DNA of 64,000 bases from Locusta migratoria (Eukaryota > Arthropoda > Insecta > Orthoptera > Acrididae), in the NCBI GenBank assembly GCA_026315105.1, contig CM048744.1, positions 361,709,168 to 361,773,167 of the forward strand, in the 5' to 3' direction. Below are positions 30,751 to 40,750 of this stretch, in pieces. The translations under genes and the position numbers were made by a program. A model generated the notes under the pieces. That model saw only the letters and a list, made by a program, of their open reading frames with translations. It did not search any database and was not told where the DNA came from. Position 1 is the stretch's first letter; each line of letters starts with the position of its first letter.

Positions 30751-31081
30751 GGAATGAATCTTTCACTCTGCAGCGGAGTGTGCGCTGATATGAAACTTAC
30801 TGGCAGATTAAACTTGTGTGCCGGAACCGGGACTCGAACCTGGGACTTTTGCCTTTCGCGGGCAAGCGCACTACCGACTGTGCTATCCCGACTAGCGTGT
30901 TTGCAGGAGAGCTTCTGTGAAGTTTGGAAAGTAGGAGGCGAGGTACTGCAGAAGTGAAGTTGTGAGGCGGCATCATGAATCGTGTCGGGATAGCACAGTC
31001 GCTAGTGCGCTTGCCCGCAAAAGGCAAAGGTCCCAGGTTCGAGTCCCGGTTCCGGCACACAATTTTAATCTGCCAGGAAGT
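30751..31081. mobile_element. Composite SINE of the array family (head-to-head dimer)
   Basis: 331 bp with an 11-bp target duplication ACCATTATACT (30740-30750 and 31082-31092). The left part is a minus-strand tRNA-like segment (about 30822-30890) preceded by CACTCTGCAGCGGAGTGTGC. The right part is a plus-strand segment (about 30988-31058) with GGTTCGAGTCCCGG. They join at about 30892 and the two point outward. Sequence is about 90 percent like the 301-bp array unit at 59041-63987. The left terminus is the ...GAATGAA end; the right terminus stops at CTGCCAGGAAG(T). Confidence 0.85.
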
Positions 31082-31240
31082 ACCATTATACTATTCATCT
31101 CACATTCCATTCTCGAATAGCGCGCGGGAAGAAAGAACACAAGAATCTCTCCGTTCCAGCTCTGATTTCTCGTATTTTATTCTGATGTTCATTTCTACCT
31201 ATGTAAGTGACAGTCAACAATATATTTTAGCATTCGGAGG

Positions 31241-31439
31241 CCGGCCGCGGTGGCCGAGGGGACTGAGGCGCTCCAGTCACGGTCTGCACGGCCACTACGG
31301 TCGCGGGTTCGGATCCCCCCTCGGGCATGGATATTTGTGCCGTCCTAGTTCGTAAGTAGTTCATAAGTAGTTTGTAAGTTTAGGGACTGATGACCCCGTA
31401 GTTAAGTCCCATAGACTATACAAACATTTGAACAGTTTT
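31241..31439 (+). mobile_element. tRNA-derived SINE, type 1
   Basis: Complete copy, GGTGGCCGAGGGGACTGAGG head and ACAAACATTTGAACAGTTTT tail. A 16-bp target duplication TTTTAGCATTCGGAGG is at 31225-31240 and 31440-31455. Inserted in the 3' UTR of LINE D. Confidence 0.95.
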
Positions 31440-32574
31440 TTTTAGCATTCGGAGGATGTTGATGACTGGAGTTCCGTAAGTAGCCCACGCCGCAGCGATA
31501 AGCGCCATTCTTGTAATGATTCCCATCCCTGGCTCTGTATCATTTCCGTAACGATGTCTCCCCTGTATCGTGACAATACGAAACGAGCTGTCCTTTGGAC
31601 TCTTTCTACGTCCTCCGTCAAACCTACCAGATAAAGATCCCACACTGGGCAGTAGTACTCTAAAAAAGGACGGACAATCGTAATGTATGCAATCTCTTTA
31701 ATAGTTCTATTGCAACTTTTAAGGGTTCTGAAAATAAAACACAGCGTTTGGATGGCCTTTCCCAAGACATTATCTACGTGTTCTTTCCAGTTTAAATCTG
31801 AAGTAATAGTAATTCCTAGGTATTTTGTGGCGTTTACGGCCTTCACGTTTGATTGATTTATTTTGTAAACAAAGTTTAACGGATTTCTTTTCGTATTCCT
31901 GTGGGCGACTTCACACTTCGCATTATTTAGAGTCAATTGCCAATTTTTACACCGTAGTTATATTTTATTCAGATCGTTCTGCAGTTGGTTTCGATCTTTA
32001 GATAATTTTACTACACGGTAAATAACGACGTCATCTGCAAACAACTTAAGAAAACTACTTAGATTTTCTCCCAAATCGTTTATGTAAGTAAGGAACAGCA
32101 GAGGACCAATAACACTACTCTGTTTAACGCCCGATATCACCTCTGTTTTAGTTGATGCTTTACCATCAATTACTACGACCTGTCCTCTCTGACAGAAAAT
32201 CCCCTATCCAGTCACACATTTGGAGCTATATACCATAACCACGCAATTTGATTAAAAGCCGTTTGTGACGTACGGTACCAAAAGCCTTCTGGAAATCAAG
32301 AAATACGGAATCGATTTGCAAACCCTTGTCGATACCACCCATCACTTCGTGTGAGTAAAGAGCTAGTCGTGTTTCGCATGAACGATATTTATTTTCGGTC
32401 AATAGATCATTCTGTTCCAGATAATTCATAATATTTGAATACAGGATATGTTCCAAAACCCTGCTGCATATTGACGTCAATGAAATAGGCCTGTAGTCTA
32501 TTGGGTTACTCCTACTGCCTTTCTTGAATTGCTTTTATTGCTTCGCAGCGGAAAAAGATTATTAACAAAAATTT

Positions 32575-32838
32575 CATTTTCACAGAATATATCACATCAA
32601 CTGCTAATGGAGAAAGCTGAAAATGTGTACCCAGCCGGGACTAGACCCCGGGTCTGCTGCTATCAAGGCAGTTGTGCTGACCACCAATACCACTGGGGAC
32701 ACAATGATCACTGCACCTGCAAGAACTATCTAAGCACACCGCCCGTCAGACACAAGTTGACCATTAGTACCTGATGTCATATATATTTTGGAATTTGAAA
32801 AATTAACAACTGCAGGATAAGAAGTGACGTCTATTCTT
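32575..32838 (-). mobile_element. tRNA-headed repeat (type 7), degenerate copy
   Basis: Inverted relative to the copy at 35470-35640: both contain the complement pair around GAAAATGTGTACCCAGC, GGCAGTTGYGCTGACCA and TGCACCTGCA. It is bracketed by ATCAACTGCTAATGG (left) and CCATTAGTACCTGATGT (right), a short inverted terminal pair. A block GTGACGTCTATTCTTTCG at about 32822-32839 recurs at 35655-35676. Confidence 0.6.
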
Positions 32839-33198
32839 TCGGTCCATTCATAGTGACCGGGCAATATATCTCATGAAATAAGCATCAAACGAAACAAAAC
32901 TACAAAGAACAAAACTTTTCTAGCTTGAAAGGGGAAAACAGATGACGCTATGGTTGGCCCGCTAGATAGCGCTGCCATAGGTCAAACAGATATCAACTGC
33001 ATTTCTTTTAAATAGGTACCCCCAATTTTATTACATATTTGTCTAGCACGTAAATAAATATGTATGTTTTATTTGGAACACTTTTTTCGCTTTGTGATAG
33101 ATGGCGCTGTAATAGTCACAAACGTACAAATACGTGGTATCGCGCAACATTTCGCCAGTACGGTCGGTTTTTGCTTCGTGATACATTTTCGTCTTAAA

Positions 33199-34479
33199 AT
33201 GGACCGTTTACCAATTTCAGAAAAGGTCGACATGGTATTTATTTATGGCTACTGTGATAAAAATGTCCAACGGGCCTGTGCTATGTATGTTGATCGTTAT
33301 CCTGGAAGACATCATCCAAGTGTCCCGATCTTTCGTCGGAAAGTTACGTTATTTAAGGAGACAGGAAGTGTTCAGCCACAAGAGAAACGTCAACCACGAC
33401 CTGCAACAAATGATGATGCCCAAGTAAGTGTCTTAGCTGCAGTTGCGGCTAATCCGCACATCAGTAGCAGACAAACTGAACAAGAATCGGGAATCTGAAA
33501 AACGTCGGTGTTGAGAATTCTACATCAACATAAATTTCACCCGTACCACATTTTTATGCACCAGGATTTGCACGGCGAAGTCCTTGATCATAGAGTACAT
33601 TTTTGACACTGAGTACAAAATAAATTACGGGACGATAGAACACTTTTTTCGTGCGTTCTGTTTAGTCGCGAAACGTCATTCACAAACAGAGGTAAACGTA
33701 AACCAGCTTAATATGCACTATTGGGCAACGGCAAACCCACAATAGCTGCGACAAGTGGAACATCAGTGACGTTGGCAGGTTAATGTATGGTGCGGCATTA
33801 TGGGAGGAAAGATAATTGGCCCCTATTTTATGGATGACAATCTAAAAGGAGCAGTTTATGCTGATTTCTTATGTAATGTTCTACCAATTTTACTACAATA
33901 TGTGTCACTGCATGACAGAATGGCGCCGGCCGCGGTGGCCGAGGGGAATGAGGCGCTCCAGTCACGGTCTGCACGGCCACTACGGTCGGGGATTCGAATC
34001 CCCCCTCGGGCATGGATATTTGTGCCGTCCTTAGTCTTAGCTAGTTCGTAAGTAGATTGTAAGCTTAGGGACTGATGATGCCGTAGTTAAGTCCCATAAG
34101 TTCTACAAACATTTGAACATTTTTGAACAGAATGGCGATGTACTTTCAACATTATGGATGTCCGGCACATGGATCGCGTGCAGTTGAAACGGTCTTAAAT
34201 GGAATATTTAATGACAAGTGGATTGGTCGTCGAAGCACCATACTATGGCCCGCATGTTTACCGGATCTTACATCCCCAGATTTCTTTCTATGGGGAAAAT
34301 TGAAAGATATTTGCTATCGTGATTTACCGACAACGCCTGAAAACATGCGTCTGCGCATTTTCAATGCATGTGAGAACATTACTGCAGGCGAACTTCTCGC
34401 TGTTGAGAGGAATTTCGTTACACGTATTGCCAAATGCATTGAAGTTGAAGGACATAATTTTGAACATTTATTGAAGTGA
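33199..34479 (+). pseudogene. Mariner/Tc1-type DDE transposase, catalytic residues lost
   Basis: Cut-and-paste transposase. The N-terminal helix-turn-helix region starts MDRLPISEKVDMVFIYGYCD and contains RHHPSVPIFRRKVTLFKETG and NDDAQVSVLAAVAANPHISS; a stop follows at 33496. The middle is legible in shifted frames: LFSRETSFTN, where the expected LFSDEASFTN has its catalytic Asp replaced by Arg, then NVWCGIMGGKIIGPYF. After the SINE, YFQHYGCPAHGS has Tyr where the second catalytic Asp (QHDGCPAH) is expected. The C-terminal part keeps PDLTSPDFFLWGKLKD with the third acidic residue, and ends ...GHNFEHLLK. Two of three catalytic positions are gone and the frame is broken. Confidence 0.85.
33926..34126 (+). 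mobile_element. tRNA-derived SINE, type 1
   Basis: Complete copy with B box GGATTCGAATCCC and tail ACAAACATTTGAACATTTTT. Target duplication ACAGAATGGCG at 33915-33925 and 34127-34137, interrupting the mariner transposase. Confidence 0.95.
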
Positions 34480-34760
34480 TGAGGTAATTACAGGTAATCA
34501 CGCAGTAGCAGCATTTGTCCTCATAATGTATGATAATTCCACAAAAGTACATGTATCACATTGGAACAACCGAAAAAAGGTTCAAACGTACCTACGTTCT
34601 GTGTTTTAATTTAAAAAACCTACCTGTTATTCACTGTTCGTCTAAAATTGTGAGCAATATGTTTGATACTATTACAGCGCCATCTATCAGAAAGCGACAA
34701 AAGTGTTAAAAAAACATATTTATTTACTTACTAGACGAATAAGTAATAAAAAATGAGGGT

Positions 34761-35111
34761 GGTTGTTGTTGTGGTTTTCAGTCCGCGCACTGGTTTAGTA
34801 CTGCTCTCCACGCTATTCATAGAGTACAGCTGCATGTCCTCGGGAAAAGTAACGACTGTAGTTTCCCCTTGCTTTCAGCCGTTCGCGGTAACTGCATGGC
34901 AAAGCCATGTTAGCTGATATTACAAGGCCAGCTCAGTAAATCACCTCGACTGTTGCCCCTGTAACTACTGAAAAGGCTGCTGCCCCTCTTCAGGAACCAT
35001 ACGTTTGTCTGGCCTCTCCACAGATACCCCTCCGCTGTGGTTGCACCTACGGTACGGCTATCTGTATCGTTGAGGCACCAAGCCATCTCACCTCAGCAAC
35101 GTATGTACTTC
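34761..35111 (-). mobile_element. Short retroelement sharing the RTE LINE 3' end
   Basis: Starts with a (GTT)n tract and GTGGTTTTCAGTCCGCGCAC, then ACTGCTCTCCACGCTATTCA, closely like the minus-strand 3' terminus of RTE-1 at 18303-18355. The rest (CTGTTGCCCCTGTAACTACT, TTTGTCTGGCCTCTCCACAG and TACGGTACGGCTATCTGTAT) does not match the RTE body. An imperfect target duplication ATGAGGGT/ATGGGGGT lies at 34753-34760 and 35112-35119. It behaves like a SINE that borrowed an RTE tail. Inserted in the right TIR of the mariner. Confidence 0.65.
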
Positions 35112-35324
35112 ATGGGGGTACTTATTTTTTAAAAATGCAGTTGATATCCGTTTGACCTATGGAAGCGCCATCTAGCGGGCCAGCCATAGCGCCATAGCGC
35201 CATCTGTTTTTTTCCTTCAAGCTAGGAAAGTTTTATTTTTTGTAGTTTCTTAGTTTGATGCTTATTTCCTGAGATATTTGGCTCGGGCACTAGCAGTGGA
35301 CCACCCTGTATATAGGTATATAGT

Positions 35325-35640
35325 ATGCTGGTGACGGGCAAAGATACTTTCTTTAGTGGGGAGGGGTGGGCAAGTTTGTGGCCCTTCTATTACGGGAATT
35401 AGTTTCAAAACTACGAGTTTGAGTACTGTGTGCAGGGTAAAGCTGGGAATTTGTGTCTGACGGGAGGCGTGCTTAGTTAGTCCCTGCAGGTGCAACGATC
35501 ACTGTGTCACAAGTGGTGTAATGGTCAGCGCAACTGCCTAGAAAGCAAGAGACCCAGGTTCAAGTCCCAGCTGGGTACACATTTTCAGCTTTGCCCATTA
35601 GCAGTTGATGTTATATATTCTGTAAATATGAAAGATTAAC
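35325..35640 (+). mobile_element. tRNA-headed repeat (type 7), better-preserved copy
   Basis: 35513-35580 looks like a tRNA: AGTGGTGTAATGGTCAGCGC (A-box region) and CCCAGGTTCAAGTCCCAGCT (B box GGTTCAAGTCC intact). It is followed by TTTTCAGCTTTGCCCATTAG and GTTGATGTTATATATTCTG. The homologous copy at 32575-32838 is inverted. Boundaries uncertain; the left limit is set where the mariner TIR ends. Confidence 0.6.
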
Positions 35641-37147
35641 AACTGCAGGATCAGAAGTGACGTCTATTCTTTCGAAAGAGACGCCACTTGTATATATATT
35701 AACAAAAATTACATTTCTCGCCTACATAAAGAGAATTTACTGAACCTCTGCTTATTGTGCTACAAAAGTGTTCATGCGACAACGATGCTCACAGGTTACT
35801 TCTGGTTGACAGCAGTGTGGGTATTGGCGTCTGTCTTTCTCTCCCTCTCCGCCCCCCGTGGGTGGGTAAATGTGTATGCGCCTAACCCAAAAACAGTTTC
35901 TGTATTGTTTAGTAACAGTAGCAGTAATTACTCTAAAAGAAATAAAAAAAAAAAAACTTTTTTGACTGGGAACGGATTTTTGGAATTATTTAATTAAAAA
36001 AACTGGCCTTATAACGCCATATACGACGGCTATTATTGACTGAAATATACGATACCCGATTATAAACCACCTAGTAATCCGTTTTCAACCTTTTAACACT
36101 TTTTGGGATACTTGTGCAATCTAACCTTATTTATGTCTATGGATTGTTACGAACGTTAAAGATAACTTGTTTTGACATATAATCTATAACAGAATGTTGC
36201 TCACATAATATCAACTAATTTTAGGTAAAAAAAAACATGCAGGAAAACACCTCTCATTTGTTAAGAAACTACGTAAATATGTTGACTCGTACCTTTTGAG
36301 ATCTGCTTAATACCATAAAAGAAAGTGTGAAGTCTATTATCTCACTGCTTTACTTAGGATGGATTGATGCTGGTTCAGTTGTCATCGGAAGACATTTCAC
36401 AAATATTTCCACTTCATTTAATATTCGAAAACGCACCAGAAGATTCAAATGTCAAATCACACTTTTCAACACACAATTTTCATTGCACTGTTTATGTTTG
36501 TATATATTTACGTCATACTGTTTATCTGAACGACCAATGTTTTAAGTGTAAGTTAAGTAATTTTATAAAAGTAGTAAGTGAAAATCTCGTAAATGCTAAG
36601 TCCAATTTTCGAATCCTATAAAACAAATTTCGACTTGGTGTCTGATTTCAGTGTATTGTTCAGCACGCTTGTGTAAGGTTGTGTTTGTGAACAATCGTCT
36701 GTTTGTCAAAGGACTTGGTGTAAGGAATGAACACATGGGTTATGTTTTTGTACAACATCGTGGACAGGTATTGGTTTCGTAACCTGCAATTGAAAATAAA
36801 TTTGTTTAAGGGTCAACACACCTGAGTGCTGAAGAATTCCATTATCAACCTGTTAAGAAATCTAGACCTTCTTTCAAAGTGAGAATCAGGACTACGAAAT
36901 TTCTACAAGAACTTCAATTCTCAACATCGCTAATAATTATTTGTACCTCCAGACTCTATGTTGCCATTTTCGTAGTTATTTATGACACGAGCACCGATCA
37001 TTACTTTGAAATTATTACAAATTTGTGGGGCTTGTGAGTGCTAGAGACTCTCCCACTCTCAGATCAAATAGACAAATTTGTAGTGAAATATCCTTTTTAC
37101 GGTTAGAAGAAGTGTAGTCGAGAGCTAAGAAACGGTTTATTCAAAAA
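35641..37147. other. Unassigned stretch
   Basis: 35655-35676 repeats a block found at 32822-32839. Otherwise about 1.4 kb of AT-rich sequence without recognisable genes. Frames at 35755-35997 and 36327-36621 show no domain. Confidence 0.35.
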
Positions 37148-37292
37148 TCAAATGTTCAAATGTTTGTAGACATTATGGGACTTAACTACGGTGTCATCAG
37201 TCCCTAAACTTACAAACTAGCTAATACTAAGGACAGCACAAATATCCATGCCCGAGGGGGGATTCGAACCCACGACCGTAGTGGTCGTGCAG
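37148..37292 (-). mobile_element. tRNA-derived SINE, type 1, head truncated
   Basis: Minus-strand copy with an intact tail (AAATGTTCAAATGTTTGTAG) and B-box complement GGATTCGAACCC, but cut at GTGGTCGTGCAG before the A box. It lacks its tRNA 5' half and so its Pol III A box. Confidence 0.88.
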
Positions 37293-37461
37293 TATAATAT
37301 AACATGAACACAATTGATTAATTATACATATTTCTTAGGAGGTGATTATTCGCAACTTATTGTCCGCATATATGAAAGGTACACGGAAAGAAGGGGCTCA
37401 TCGACATTTTAAAAACTTTTCAGGAGAAGCGTTTGAAGTGTATACATCTAGAAGGGCCTCA
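37293..37461. other. Unassigned spacer between SINEs
   Basis: About 170 bp with no feature recognised. Confidence 0.3.
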
Positions 37462-37661
37462 AAAAATGTTCAAATGTTTGTTAAGCTTATGGGACTTAGC
37501 TACGGTGTCATCAGTCCGTAAACTTACAAACTACTTATGAACTACTTACGAACTAGCACGGCACAAATATCCATGCCCGAGGGGGGAGTCGAACCCCCGA
37601 CCGTAGTGGCCGTGCTGACCGTGACTGGAGTGCCTCAGTCACCTCGGCCACCGCGGCCGGC
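37462..37661 (-). mobile_element. tRNA-derived SINE, type 1
   Basis: Complete minus-strand copy. Target duplication AGAAGGGCCTCA at 37450-37461 and 37662-37673. Confidence 0.95.
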
Positions 37662-37673
37662 AGAAGGGCCTCA

Positions 37674-38519
37674 TGACGTCTTAGAAATTTTTCAGGAGAA
37701 GAACTGAAACATTTAATTCCATGTAGTACCTGTGTTTTACAAACTATTCCTTGTTCTTTGTGTAACGTGTCTTAGAAATTTTATTATAAATGGATACTTC
37801 TAAATTAAGCATAACAATAATAGTACTGATGACAATCAACCTTTTTTAGATAAGTGCACAATTTTACATTAACGAAATGGCTCTATGCATCATGTCATTC
37901 TCTAAATTCTTTCACCTTAACTGTCAATTACATTTATGAACTATTACACAATCTTGTCATGAAAAACACACAGCTACTTGTGTGCAATGAGCCCGTTTTT
38001 TTCTCTGGAAAATGTGAATGGGCCCCTTCTTTCCTTGTATGACATTTTTTTTTCTTTTGTCATTTTCCGCTCCTTTTCTAATTACAAAAAGTCCTTATTG
38101 GAGTACACACTGAGGGAAACACGTGGTAGAGAGATCAGTATTTTGAAAAAAAAAAAAAAAAAATTGTCGATGAGCACCTTCTTTCCGCGTGCCCGTTATA
38201 TACAGTCATCAGCTGGATGATTATGACTAGCTTCCTACTGTAAACCCGTTCAGGCGACAGCAGCAGACCCTGACAACGAATGGCCACTGAACACACATGG
38301 CGCATGCAGTATCAGTAGGCGTGCTGTCCTTGTCTACAGTGGTCAACGTGCGCTATCTATCTGACTTTCACCGAGAGCAGAATGCGACGTCCCGGGGTCT
38401 CAGAACGAGCATTTCTGGAACTTGCCCGGTGTTGGAGGAGTGCTGTCGTGAGTGTCTTCAACATGTGGTGAAGCCTAGGTTATAACAATGAGTGTTCTGC
38501 TCTAAGGCAGGTCTTCATA
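37674..38519. other. Unassigned stretch
   Basis: Includes an A-rich run at about 38145-38162. Frames at 37978-38220 and 38297-38485 have no recognisable domain. No gene seen. Confidence 0.35.
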
Positions 38520-38990
38520 TTCAGCTCTCCATGCAGTCCTGTCGTTTGATATCCTCTTTTTCTCGTAACTGTTTCCTATGCTTATACTGTCAACGATGTC
38601 CCATCTTCTGCATCCTCAACATCACCATCTTCTTCTTTCATTCATTGATCCCTCCATAGCACCCATCAACAGACAATTTCTTCTCGTCAAATGCCCAAGC
38701 CAATTACGGTTCGTCTTTCTGATTATTTTAAAATTTCTCTCTATTTTGCCCACTTTTTTCAACATCTCATTTCTCACTTTATCTACCAACTTTATCCCTT
38801 CCATTCTCTTCCAAGACCACATCTCAAATGCTTCTAATCTTCTTTCGTACTCTTTTCTCAGTGTCCATGTCTCAGAACCATATAGTGGCATAAACTATAT
38901 AAAACATTTTGTCAGTTTTTCCATCAGATTCCTGTCCATAAACCCGCCTAGAAGCCTCCTGTTCTTATTAAATGCCTTCTTCGTAATTTA
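38520..38990 (-). pseudogene. RTE-like LINE C-terminus (RTE-4, 3' part)
   Basis: Minus strand: ITKKAFNKNRRLLGGFMDRN, then MPLYGSETWTLRKEYERRLE, FEMWSWKRMEGIKLVDKVRN and LGHLTRRNCLLMGAMEGSMN. YGSETWTLRK and the W-x-R pattern are typical of RTE-type ORF2 C-termini. The preceding part of the same protein is at 40295-40470; about 1.3 kb of other sequence separates them. One stop lies just before MPLYGSE. Confidence 0.75.
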
Positions 38991-39148
38991 TGTTCAAATG
39001 TTTGTTAAGCTTATGGGACTTAACTGCGGGGTCATCAGTCCCTAAACTTACAAACTACTTATAAAATACGTTATTCTAAAGACAACACAAACATCCTTGC
39101 TCGACGGAGGATTCGCGCCTCAATGCTCTCGGCCACTCCGCCGCGGCG
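38991..39148 (-). mobile_element. tRNA-derived SINE, type 3, degenerate
   Basis: Tail GTTCAAATGTTTGTTAAGC at the left, head complement CTCTCGGCCACTCCGCCGCGG at the right, with an internal deletion in the head. It lies at the edge of the gap that splits RTE-4, and I could not find a matching target duplication. Confidence 0.75.
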
Positions 39149-40294
39149 CTGTTACTGTGCGGGTTTTTTTCTTCTTTGAGGAAATGCATACTGTAAACCA
39201 TCAGCTGTTTATTATTTTTCAAACTTCTACCGGTTTCGGATATAAACGATCTTCAGGGAACACTATTAAATAAAAATACAGAAACAGAATTGTACACAAG
39301 CTGAAGTAAATTACATAATATAACCCAGTAGTTTCATATAGTAAGTACTTACGAACTAGACAGCCTGATTAAACAGGTGCATTATATGCCTCCTTATGCA
39401 TACTGCCATGCATGTCACACAATAAAAATAAATAAGACGTCACTAGGTATCAAGTCTTGATTAAAAACATAAAAGCAATGCTAGGCTGTGTGATAGTGAA
39501 CCAAGGTCTATTACAAGAGAACCTAACACAAATATTGAACACATCAGTCAATGAGATAAAAATAGCCATAATCAAAGTATACATGGTGTGAAAATGATAT
39601 ATCTTAGGCAACCATTATAGGTTATATCTTTGGCAAGTTGTCATGGCGACATGTTACAGAAAGTAGTATGTAAACGTTACTAAGATAACAGGATGGGTTA
39701 TGAAAACAATAAAAATGTGTAACAACAACAATTATCTATCAAAGTGTAAAAGTAAGTGAAGAAAGTATACATCAAAGACCTAATGTTAGGAAATAAAGCA
39801 AACCTAACCCAATAACAGGATTGTAAAATTGTAATTAGTTTATGTAGAGGTAGGCCAGAGTTATTAATGATCATAGTGGATAAAACAATGTGTCAACATT
39901 ATAATACGTATGGATACATCTTTCAATGAACAAGATCTGACATATTATGAACAAGAACAAAGTAACATTAAATGAAGTAAATATGTAAACCTTAGGCTAT
40001 GTAAAATAATAGCTAAAGCATAAAAGCGACAGGGTGTCACAATTACATAGTTCATGGTGTACGCGATTACATTAAATATGGATATAGCATCCAGTCACAT
40101 AAAAATGTAATACAATTACGTCAAAAAATAAGCCCATTAATTTGGCATGTAGACCTTAAGCATGTAGTACACACGATTAAGCATATATGACAATTATGTA
40201 TTGGCACATATGTAACAAACAGAGGTACATGGGAAGATTTATTAAGATAGTATGTAATTAGCCATAGGGTTGCATATGAATAGATAAGGATCAT
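39149..40294. other. AT-rich insertion splitting RTE-4
   Basis: About 1.15 kb without coding potential between the two RTE-4 pieces. Near its left end, CTTCTACCGGTTTCGGATAT with GATCTTCAGGGAAC resembles the CCGAAACCGGT module also seen at 45918-45932. Most of the rest is AT-rich and unassigned, so whether it is one element or several is unclear. Confidence 0.4.
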
Positions 40295-40470
40295 TTTCTT
40301 CATTGCGGCATTTCATATCTTCCGTAATTATTCTTCCCAGGTATCTGAAAGCACTAACTTGCTCTACTACTTCCTGACCTAACCTTACAGTTGCTCCTAC
40401 TTTTCTTGCACTCACAGCCAAACATTTTGTGTTTTTTCTTATTAATTCCTCGCAGGTTTTATTGGCCACG
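40295..40470 (-). pseudogene. RTE-like LINE fragment (RTE-4, 5' part)
   Basis: Minus strand NTKCLAVSARKVGATVRLGQ, EVVEQVSAFRYLGRIITEDM, KCRNEE: the segment that precedes the AKKAFNK region in RTE-type ORF2. It continues, after the insertion, at 38990. Upstream (40471-40750) no further LINE sequence is recognised. Confidence 0.7.
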
Positions 40471-40750
40471 TCTAAACGTCGAGGACTCCCCGGACGTCGT
40501 AGGCTGGGAGGACTGGTCTAACAGGACAGACGGCAGCCCGTGGCGGAACTAACAGCAGCCTTCCTTCAGTTCTGGCCAGAGTACACGCACGGTCTCGACA
40601 CTCCCTGCTGTGAAAGTCGTTACCAGTTCACAGTTGCAATGACACTACCGCTCCTAGTGGTGGGCAAGCCGCCGAACGAGTGATGTTCGTTTACAATTAT
40701 TTTTGTGCGTAATTAACGAAATAGTTAGTATAATTTTTGAGTTACGATGA

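Larger units (their letters stand above)
30688..32525 (-). mobile_element. LINE D, 5'-truncated jockey/CR1-like copy with two SINE insertions
   Basis: Minus strand: EHILYSNIMNYLEQNDLLTE, VFLDFQKAFGTVRHKRLLIK (motif A, AFDTV changed to AFGTV but the first D kept), VKQSSVIGPLLFLTYINDL, LKLFADDVVIYRVVKLS (FADD near 32030), NATKYLGITITSDLNWKEH, WDLYLVGLTEDVERVQ and SRYRGDIVTEM. The 5' truncation is at about 32525, after which non-LINE sequence starts. Frames are broken at several points. The 3' part is cut by a composite SINE (30751-31081) and a type 1 SINE (31241-31439). Confidence 0.85.
32839..35312 (+). mobile_element. Mariner/Tc1-type transposon with long TIRs, interrupted twice
   Basis: The left end (from GGTCCATTCATAGTGACCGG) and the right end (to CTAGCAGTGGACCACCCTGT) are inverted repeats over more than 200 bp, with GGCCCGCTAGATAGCGCTGC, GGTCAAACAGATATCAACTG and TGATAGATGGCGCTGTAATA on the left matched in complement on the right. 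The transposase frame is plus-strand and broken. A SINE sits in the coding region (33926-34126), and an RTE-tailed repeat (34761-35111) sits in the right TIR. Confidence 0.85.
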
